A DNA stretch of 64,000 bases. It comes from Tetmemena sp. SeJ-2015 (lineage: Eukaryota > Ciliophora > Spirotrichea > Sporadotrichida > Oxytrichidae). Shown here one piece after another: positions 57,798 to 64,000 of the stretch. Position numbers and translations under genes: made by a program. The stretch lies in contig JAJKFJ010021246.1 in the NCBI GenBank assembly GCA_027382625.1, positions 1 to 64,000 on the forward strand. The letters run 5' to 3'. How positions within the stretch are numbered: the stretch's first letter is position 1; each line of letters opens with the position of its first letter. The notes beneath the pieces were generated by a model. The model searched no databases, was not told where the DNA came from, and saw only the letters and a program-made list of their open reading frames with translations.

Positions 57798-57918
57798 ATG
57801 ACATTAGTGAGTTATATTAATATGGAATTGCTGAGTGTTTATAATTTAAAACTAGAAAGATACCCTTCTAGAACACTCTACGAACTACTACCAAGTCAGT
57901 CACCCATCACACATAACC

Positions 57919-60015
57919 ATGTCTGAAGAAGTTTTTGCTTTCAATGCTGATATCCAGCAGCTGATGTCCCTCATCATCAACACCTTCTACTCCAACAAGG
58001 AGATCTTCTTGAGAGAACTCATCTCAAACGCATCTGATGCCCTCGACAAGATCCGCTACAGATCCATCACCGAGCCAGAGCAGCTAGAGACCGAGCCCAA
58101 CCTCGGAATCAAGATCATCCCCGACAAGAGCAACAGCACCCTCACCGTCTGGGACACCGGTATCGGTATGAGCAAGGCTGAGCTCATCAACAACCTCGGA
58201 ACCATCGCCAAGTCAGGAACCAAGGCATTCATGGAGGCCATCTCCGCTGGTGCAGACATCAGCATGATCGGTCAGTTCGGAGTCGGTTTCTACTCCGCCT
58301 ATCTCGTTGCCGAGAAGGTCACCGTCATCACCAAGAGCAACGATGACGAGCAATACAGATGGGAGTCCAACGCTGGCGGTACTTTCACCGTCGTCAAGGA
58401 TGAGGGCGAGAGAATCACCCGTGGAACCAAGATCATCCTCCACCTCAAGGAAGACCAGATGGAGAACATTGAGGAGAGAAAGCTCAAGGATCTCGTTAAG
58501 AAGCACTCCGAGTTCATCGGTTTCCCCATCGAGCTCTACGTTGAGAAGTCCCAGGACAAGGAAGTCACCGAGTCAGACGACGAGGAGGACAAGAAGGAAG
58601 AGGACAACAAGGACGACGAGCCCAAGATCGAGGAGGAGAAGAAGAAGGACAAGAAGAAGAAGAAGATAAAGGAAGTCACCCACGAGTACGAGCAGCTCAA
58701 CAAGACCAAGCCCATCTGGATGAGAAAGCCCGAGGATATCACCAAGGACGAGTACTCCAGCTTCTACAAGGGTCTCTCCAACGATTGGGAAGATCACCTC
58801 GCCGTGAAGCACTTCTCAGTCGAGGGTCAACTCGAGTTCAAGGCTCTCCTCTTCGTTCCCAAGAGAGCACCCTTCGATCTCTTCGAGACCAAGAAGAAGA
58901 AGAACAACATCAAGCTCTACGTTAGAAGAGTCTTCATCATGGACGACTGCGAGGAGCTCATCCCCGAGTGGCTCGGCTTCGTGAAGGGAGTCGTCGACTC
59001 TGAGGATCTTCCCCTGAACATCTCCAGAGAGACCCTCCAGCAGAACAAGATTCTCAAGGTCATAAAGAAGAACATCGTCAAGAAGTGCTTGGAGATGTTC
59101 GCTGAAATCCAGGAGAACCAGGAGGACTACAAGAAGTTCTACGAGCAATTCTCCAAGAACCTCAAGCTCGGAATCCACGAGGACACCACCAACAGAACCA
59201 AGATTGCTGACCTCCTCAGATTCCACACCTCCAAGTCTGGCGAGGAGCTCATCTCCTTCAAGGACTACATCGCCAGAATGAAGGAAGGCCAGAAGGACAT
59301 CTTCTACATCACTGGTGAGTCCCGCGCAGCAGTCGCCAACTCTCCCTTCCTTGAGGCACTCAAGAAGAGAGGCTTGGAAGTGCTCTACTTGGTCGACCCC
59401 ATCGATGAGTACATGGTCCAACAGCTCAAGGACTACGACGGAAAGAAGCTCAAGTCTTGCACCAAGGAAGGACTCGACCTCGAGGAGACTGAGGAAGAGA
59501 AGAAGCAGCAGGAAGAGGAGAAGGCCAAGTTCGAACCCCTCTGCAAGCTCATCAAGGACGTCCTCGGAGACAAGGTCGAGAAGGTCGTCGTCTCTACCAG
59601 AATCGACGAGTCACCCTGCGTGCTCGTTACTGGAGAGCACGGCTGGACCGCCAACATGGAGAGAATCATGAAGGCCCAAGCCCTCAGAGACTCATCCATG
59701 ACCTCCTACATGATCTCCAAGAAGACCATGGAAATCAACCCTCGCAACCCCATCATCCAGGAACTCAGAGGAAAGGCTGAGGTCGATCAAAGCGACAAGA
59801 CCGTTAAGGACCTCATCTGGCTCCTTTTCGAGACCTCCCTCCTGACCTCAGGATTCTCCCTTGACGAGGCCAACACCTTCGCCAACAGAATCCACAGAAT
59901 GATCAAGCTTGGTCTCTCCATCTTCGAAGATGACAAGCAAGAGGACGACGACCTCCCACCCCTCCAGGAGTCTTCTGACGTCGTTGTTGACAACAAGATG
60001 GAAGAGGTCGACTGA
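57919..60015 (+). CDS. HSP90: Cytosolic HSP90, uninterrupted
   Basis: Complete 698-residue cytosolic HSP90 chaperone. ATG 57919, TGA 60013-60015. N-terminal ATPase: [55 protein letters not shown] charged linker (about residues 214-255) separates it from the middle domain with [39 protein letters not shown]. The C-terminus ends KMEEVD, the TPR co-chaperone docking motif of cytosolic forms (MEEVD). There is no IES and no intron, and it contains no TAA/TAG Gln codons. Codon use is strongly biased to C/G third positions (AAG, CTC, ATC, GAG), unlike neighbours and consistent with high expression. Two heat-shock elements lie just upstream. Confidence 0.97.
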   Translation: MSEEVFAFNADIQQLMSLIINTFYSNKEIFLRELISNASDALDKIRYRSITEPEQLETEPNLGIKIIPDKSNSTLTVWDTGIGMSKAELINNLGTIAKSGTKAFMEAISAGADISMIGQFGVGFYSAYLVAEKVTVITKSNDDEQYRWESNAGGTFTVVKDEGERITRGTKIILHLKEDQMENIEERKLKDLVKKHSEFIGFPIELYVEKSQDKEVTESDDEEDKKEEDNKDDEPKIEEEKKKDKKKKKIKEVTHEYEQLNKTKPIWMRKPEDITKDEYSSFYKGLSNDWEDHLAVKHFSVEGQLEFKALLFVPKRAPFDLFETKKKKNNIKLYVRRVFIMDDCEELIPEWLGFVKGVVDSEDLPLNISRETLQQNKILKVIKKNIVKKCLEMFAEIQENQEDYKKFYEQFSKNLKLGIHEDTTNRTKIADLLRFHTSKSGEELISFKDYIARMKEGQKDIFYITGESRAAVANSPFLEALKKRGLEVLYLVDPIDEYMVQQLKDYDGKKLKSCTKEGLDLEETEEEKKQQEEEKAKFEPLCKLIKDVLGDKVEKVVVSTRIDESPCVLVTGEHGWTANMERIMKAQALRDSSMTSYMISKKTMEINPRNPIIQELRGKAEVDQSDKTVKDLIWLLFETSLLTSGFSLDEANTFANRIHRMIKLGLSIFEDDKQEDDDLPPLQESSDVVVDNKMEEVD

Positions 60016-60400
60016 TCACGGTAGCAGCGCTAATAATTTATGGTTTTTTAGATTGTGAGTACTATAGTCATTTAAAGTAAAATCTAGCTAGATATTATAT
60101 ATAAAGTGCACTCTTAATTACCTAACAAGTCATTTGTTCACACACTAATCTCCTATAATGATGCATTTAAATCCTTACTCACTTCTAAAGTATAATTTCT
60201 GAGAGAATAAGATACGCTGGAGTAGAAACTATTAGGAGATCAAATTCATAAATGAGCACGGCGTGATCGTCATCATACACACACTAGTTTCTCTAAATTT
60301 CTAGAATCAGTAGCTATTAGCTAAGATTTATATCTTTAGTAGGGCACTTCATTAAATTAGTTGCTTGCTTGCACAGCATTTCACATTTTCACTACTAAGT
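60016..60400. other. Convergent spacer
   Basis: AT-rich sequence between the HSP90 stop and the stop of the minus-strand membrane-protein gene. No coding block, RNA gene or repeat is recognised. Confidence 0.4.
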
Positions 60401-60971
60401 TCAATCGTTCTTCTTGTCGGCCTTTGGCTTCTGAGGATCAACTTCATTAAGTTCTTGGGTTAGGAGACGCTGCTTGACAGAGATGCTGATCATGAGCTTG
60501 GAGCCTAGCCACAAGGCAGTGACGATCATGCATTGGTATTTGTAGGACTGCATCGACCACAGACTCTGGTGTCTGAATTATCGCTGCTCTGCAGTCTCGG
60601 TCAGCTATTGATGAGGGTTCTCCAAGTGGTACTTTGATGTCTGACCTAGGAAGAGCAGAGTCAGGAAGAAGAACACAGTTGCAATGATGGTTGAGGTTTG
60701 GACTTTCCCCAGGGGGTTAGTTGCTTTCTTAGGGTCGGACTCCTTCTTTATTCCACAATCTTTGTTCTCAATCCAAATTAATTTAGAAGAAATTAAAAAC
60801 AGAATGATAAATTTTGAGAGGTTTGGGTGAGAGAATGTAGACCAGTTGGTATAGAGCCGAGAGGATAATGAAGAAGACGAAGACTGTGCTAAAGGTGTCG
60901 AGTCCTGAGGGCAGAATGAACTAGAGGGGCTCTTAGTCATGGTGCTCGCCGTGATGGTGGTCACTTGTCAT
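60401..60971 (-). CDS. Small two-TM membrane protein, unknown (interrupted)
   Basis: Start ATG at 60971 (MTSDHHHGEHHDQEPLQFIL), with a His-rich N-terminus. A first hydrophobic segment, FSTVFVFFIILSALYQLVYI, precedes a break at about 60770-60790 (intron or IES). The second part reads PLGKVQTSTIIATVFFFLTL, a second membrane helix, then LWSMQSYKYQCMIVTALWLG, possibly a third, and a Lys/Asp-rich tail ending KADKKND before TGA 60401-60403. About 165 residues. I recognise no family. Confidence 0.6.
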
Positions 60972-61132
60972 TTCTGATAGTTTATTATTTCACTAATACG
61001 TGTAAAATCAATTCAATCTTTAGCTCTTGTATCTCTAATTACAGTGAGAGTTATCTCAAGAAATGAAATTTCAAAAATTCTCTCTCTCTCCTTCCATACT
61101 ATATTGCTATGGTTCATAGACTTATATCTATT

Positions 61133-62795
61133 TCAGTGCTTATAACTGCTGCTAGTATTGCTGTTATTGTAATCGAGGTTGTTCTTGATGTTTACCAGAT
61201 TCTTTCTCTGTTCTATAAGTGCGCCATCCACCTCCCCTATACTCGAAAGCAGTCTCTTACTGTCGGCCTTTTTCTTCCCAAAGTGAAGAGCCTTTTCAAT
61301 CTTAAAATACATAATACACACCATGATAACTACTTAATTTCATACTATTATCTGCTTTATATTTTGCAGCTCGAGTTCTAAGTTCCTCTTCTCGAATGCT
61401 ACTTTCCCATCTCTCCCATACAAGCTATATACAAATTAGATCATCACATAACAAAATATACTTACTCTATGCGTTTGGAAAACTCAGGCTCTCTCTTGTT
61501 GATCTTAGTCTCTTAGAGGAAGTAATCCTGCTGATTCAGTTTAGCCATCATGCCCTTGATGTGTTCAAGTGTACCCTTGGAGATGCTCTTTTTACTCATC
61601 TTCTCCTCAAAGCCCTCCTTGAATATCTTGTCCTCTAACTTTTGCTTTTCCTCTGCCTTCATTTCGAAGAGCGTCTTCCTCGGCTGAGTAGAGGTGGAGT
61701 TCATATTGGTGGTGTTAACCACACTCATTATGTTGCTATTAGAGGCATAGACTGTGCTGTTGTCCTCGACTGAGTTAGCTGTGTTGTTAGGAACGTAAAG
61801 TTGATAATTCGAAGGCGAGGAAAAGGCTTGAGTAAGTTAGGGAGATTAGTACTTCAAGAGCTCATGTTCGGAATCTGAACCTGAGAAATCAAAGGAGTCT
61901 AAATCCTCCTTCTCCTCATCGTTTCGATCTTTCTTCAGACGGAGATTATGAGATTTCTTGAAGGCACTGGCTGCATTTTGTAGCTGTTGCAGCTGATTTA
62001 GAGTTTAGTTCAAACCGTTTGCGTTTAGTGACTGCTGGGATTGGTAAGTGTGCAGCCTAATCTGCTAAATCCTGTCATCGAATTCCCTCTGCAAGCGGTT
62101 GTTTTTCTTAAGGTCCATTATCTCCTTGATAGTCAGTCTCCGTTTCATGGGAGAGCAATCCATCATATCTCCTCCAGCTTATCAATATAATCAAAAATCA
62201 TATAAGAGTGTGTATTCAAATTACATCTAAAGCTTATGGCTTTGATTTCTGATCTGAGACGAGATACTTCTTAAACTTCTTCTTTTATTGGTTCCACTCC
62301 CTTATTCTTTTGACGGCCTTGTACATTTACTTAATTTTGAGGATGATGTCAAGAGACTGATGCCTCGTCCTCGTTACCAAATTCAGTAGTAACTGTGCTT
62401 CTCTTCCCTTGAAGAAATTATTTACAAAGAGATGATGATGAAGGGGAATAATATTTTGCTTGAAGTGCTTGCGCTCTGGCTCCTTCTGAAGAACGAAGAA
62501 TGCATCAGAGCAGTCTATCATGAACTCAAATTTAGTTGAAGACATTTAAACTTATGAGAATAGAACTCCTGCATAAGGAACACAGCTTTCACATTTTCAT
62601 CGAAGGCAGTGGTCTCATCCTAGATTAGCACATCATCAAGTTCTTCTAGATATTGCAAGTCACACACCCCGATCTGCTGAGGAAACTCCTTGAATTCTAT
62701 AAACAAAGTAATAAGCATCAGAATTTGCGAAAATAAGCTGCTTTCAATATTTTTCAACCCCCTTTATAAAATTAAGAGACTAGTTATATCATCAT
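61133..62795 (-). CDS. Coiled-coil protein, unknown (interrupted)
   Basis: A probable start is the ATG at 62795 (MMIQLVSQFYKGEFKEFPQQ), joined over an intron ending TTTATAG at about 62702 to GVCDLQYLEELDDVLIQDE. Removal of a 20-bp segment near 62550 (pointer TTT) gives EFYSHKFEFMIDCSDAFFVL, and removal of the IES at 62183-62237 joins LVSDQKSKPQ to AGGDMMDCSPMKRRLTIKE. The middle is Ser/Asn-rich and acidic (EKEDLDSFDFSGSDSEHELL). The C-terminal part has long charged helices: FEMKAEEKQKLEDKIFKEGF, then after an intron KIEKALHFGKKKADSKRLLS and RKNLVNIKNNLDYNN. The stop is TGA 61133-61135. The last helix is reminiscent of SNARE-type heptads (KNLVNIKNNL), but no C-terminal anchor follows, so that idea is weak. 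Confidence 0.6.
62183..62237 (-). other. IES, 55 bp, pointer AGCTTAT (ATAAGCT in gene sense)
   Basis: The 7-bp repeat lies at 62176-62182 and 62231-62237. Deleting 55 bp removes a TGA and shifts the frame so that two minus-strand open blocks, otherwise looking like separate genes, become one. Confidence 0.8.
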
Positions 62796-62849
62796 CCATC
62801 CTTCTCGATATTTTCCTATCTGTTAACCCTTGCTTAGATATCTTTCCAG

Positions 62850-64000
62850 AACGACAGATATCTTTTGGATTCAGAAATCCTGAAAAGGGACCCCAAAGAC
62901 TCCACTATCCTCGATCCATCTGTTATTAATGCTATCAAGCTTCAAATTGTAACAACACATTCTTTTCATCTTCCTTTTAGAGTATCTGTGATGCGAATCT
63001 GTCCTTATCATACCCATCTGCACTTAAGAAGAAAACCTTATCTCAGCAAAGTCATACTGAAATGAACACTCTCTCTTCCCCTTTCCTCGAGCTCTCGTTT
63101 AAGATGGAGTTGACAATTCGATTAGTGAAGGTAATGTTCCTAGATGAGAGTAGCTTAAGATCTAACTTCGAGGAAATGAGACTTCTCAAAATACCCTCTA
63201 TGCATACTTGTCTTCCTCTGACTGAGAGCTTTTACACGAATAAGTACCAACCCAAGCCAGATTAAATAGTTGTCCATGACATCAGCAATGACAAGTTTGA
63301 GGTAGCTAAGAAAGCAGACTTCATGGTTTCTCAGCCTTTTGAAAAGCCTTGTCAGAGTTTAGAAATCGCGCTTTTATAGTATAGAACGATTCTGAGGGAG
63401 TAAGTGAAAGTGCTTCACGAAAAGTAACTTGGATCTATGAATCTAACTTTCTTTGAGCTCGTTCATTTATCTACTATAAGAGAGAACTTTGATGAAGATG
63501 ACTTCACTTCAGAGTTTAGTCAAGCTTTACGCGAAGGAAGGCAAATAATGATGGCTAACGCCCAATAGAGAGGAGGAGGGGCATAGACAGAGAAGCCTTC
63601 GTTTGGAGGAGGTTTCAAGTCTGCTGCTAATTTCAACTGCTAAACTTCAGTGACTACAGCCAGTGAAAAATCTGAGGACTCAAACCACGGAAGTGTTAAA
63701 TCCTCTACGAAGCAATCACCTAAACTTGAGTCCTTAAATGGATTTTCAGTTTTACCTTCATTAAGCGATCGCTTGCGAGACCTGCTAAACGTTTTGGACT
63801 ATATAGAGCTCAATAGTGAAGAAGCCAATTATTTTGGTAAGAAATGCGGTATCAGCGATAAGTTCAAAGCCTTTAGACAGAACCCTCGGCTGAAAGACTT
63901 CAACAGAGTGGTACAGAAATTCATAGCCTCTCAGATTCGTTACATAAGAGAACGCCAATTTTAACACCAGAATTCGATCAGCTCTACACACTCATTTGCA
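62850..64000 (+). CDS. Unknown protein, 5' start unresolved, cut by right window edge
   Basis: The first readable exon begins after TATCTTTCCAG at 62849 with NDRYLLDSEILKRDPKDSTI. A 33-nt GT-AG intron (GTAACAAC...CTTTTAG, about 62949-62981) joins it to SICDANLSLSYPSALKKKTL. From there the frame is open to the window end without a break: ELSFKMELTIRLVKVMFLDE, KPCQSLEIALLQYRTILREQ, a Gly-rich loop (RGGGAQTEKPSFGGGF), a Ser/Lys linker, and SLSDRLRDLLNVLDYIELNS followed by QNPRLKDFNRVVQKFIASQI. No family recognised. Divergent from the minus-strand coiled-coil gene. Confidence 0.6.

Noticed and set aside
58056..59996. Several open frames antisense or shifted within HSP90
   Set aside because: They are shadows created by the strong third-position bias of HSP90; their composition is not protein-like and the sense frame is complete.
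61133..61330. SNARE protein from the C-terminal helix
   Set aside because: KNLVNIKNNL resembles a heptad but there is no central Gln/Arg layer I can place and no membrane anchor after it.
1..64000. Bacterial-style features (operons, CRISPR, ribosome binding sites)
   Set aside because: Introns, Gln-reassigned stops, eukaryotic gene families and absence of regular spacer-repeat arrays exclude a prokaryotic origin.
1..64000. Telomeric C4A4/G4T4 tracts or TBE-type transposon ends
   Set aside because: I saw no such tract. G runs near 45316 belong to the MITE end and are not telomeric repeats.

Overview
This window reads as germline (micronuclear) DNA of a ciliate, most likely a hypotrich/spirotrich of the Oxytricha-Stylonychia type. 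Three observations support that. (1) TGA is the only stop: TAA and TAG occur hundreds of times in frame inside conserved proteins, where they read as glutamine. (2) Most genes are interrupted by short AT-rich segments lying between perfect 4-9 bp direct repeats. Deleting one repeat plus the segment restores the reading frame and the family consensus. I worked out 15 such internal eliminated sequences (IESs) with pointers, 11-67 bp long. (3) Ordinary GT-AG introns (about 31-110 nt, GTAAGT...TAG) exist as well. The species cannot be named from sequence alone.

Layout. 0-7 kb, minus strand: a Ser/Asn/Gln-rich protein running off the left edge, the NatC subunit NAA35, and a short-chain acyl-CoA synthetase of ACSS3 type. 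7-15.4 kb, plus strand: an ankyrin protein, a Maf-family nucleotide pyrophosphatase, a PTEN-like phosphatase and a cytochrome P450. 15.7-27.4 kb, mostly minus: TVP23 (Golgi), the replication licensing factor CDT1, a disordered protein, a decayed LINE-like stretch on the plus strand, and another unknown protein. 27.7-29.6 kb, plus: a His/Glu-repeat protein and a damaged ubiquitin-like ORF. 29.7-38.6 kb, minus: an ankyrin protein with an acylation-type N-terminus, a P-loop GTPase and a coiled-coil protein. 38.7-44.8 kb, plus: a very long LRR/helical-repeat protein. 45-46.5 kb: a near-palindromic MITE with an 8-bp target duplication, nested between 22-bp inverted repeats. 46.2-51.6 kb, plus: a TTLL-type ligase. 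51.7-60 kb: a glutamine-rich coiled-coil protein (minus), ECH1, a VTT-domain membrane protein, a weak hypothetical gene and HSP90. 60.4-62.8 kb, minus: a two-TM protein and a coiled-coil protein. 62.8-64 kb, plus: a gene cut by the right edge.

The genes do not form a pathway. In a hypotrich each would normally be processed onto its own small macronuclear chromosome, so the shared logic is the germline architecture: short coding blocks (MDSs), pointer-flanked IESs, transposon remnants in the spacers, and a stretch from 51.7 to 60 kb where three complete genes carry no IES at all. Coordinates given for interrupted genes are germline spans from start codon to stop codon, not continuous ORFs.
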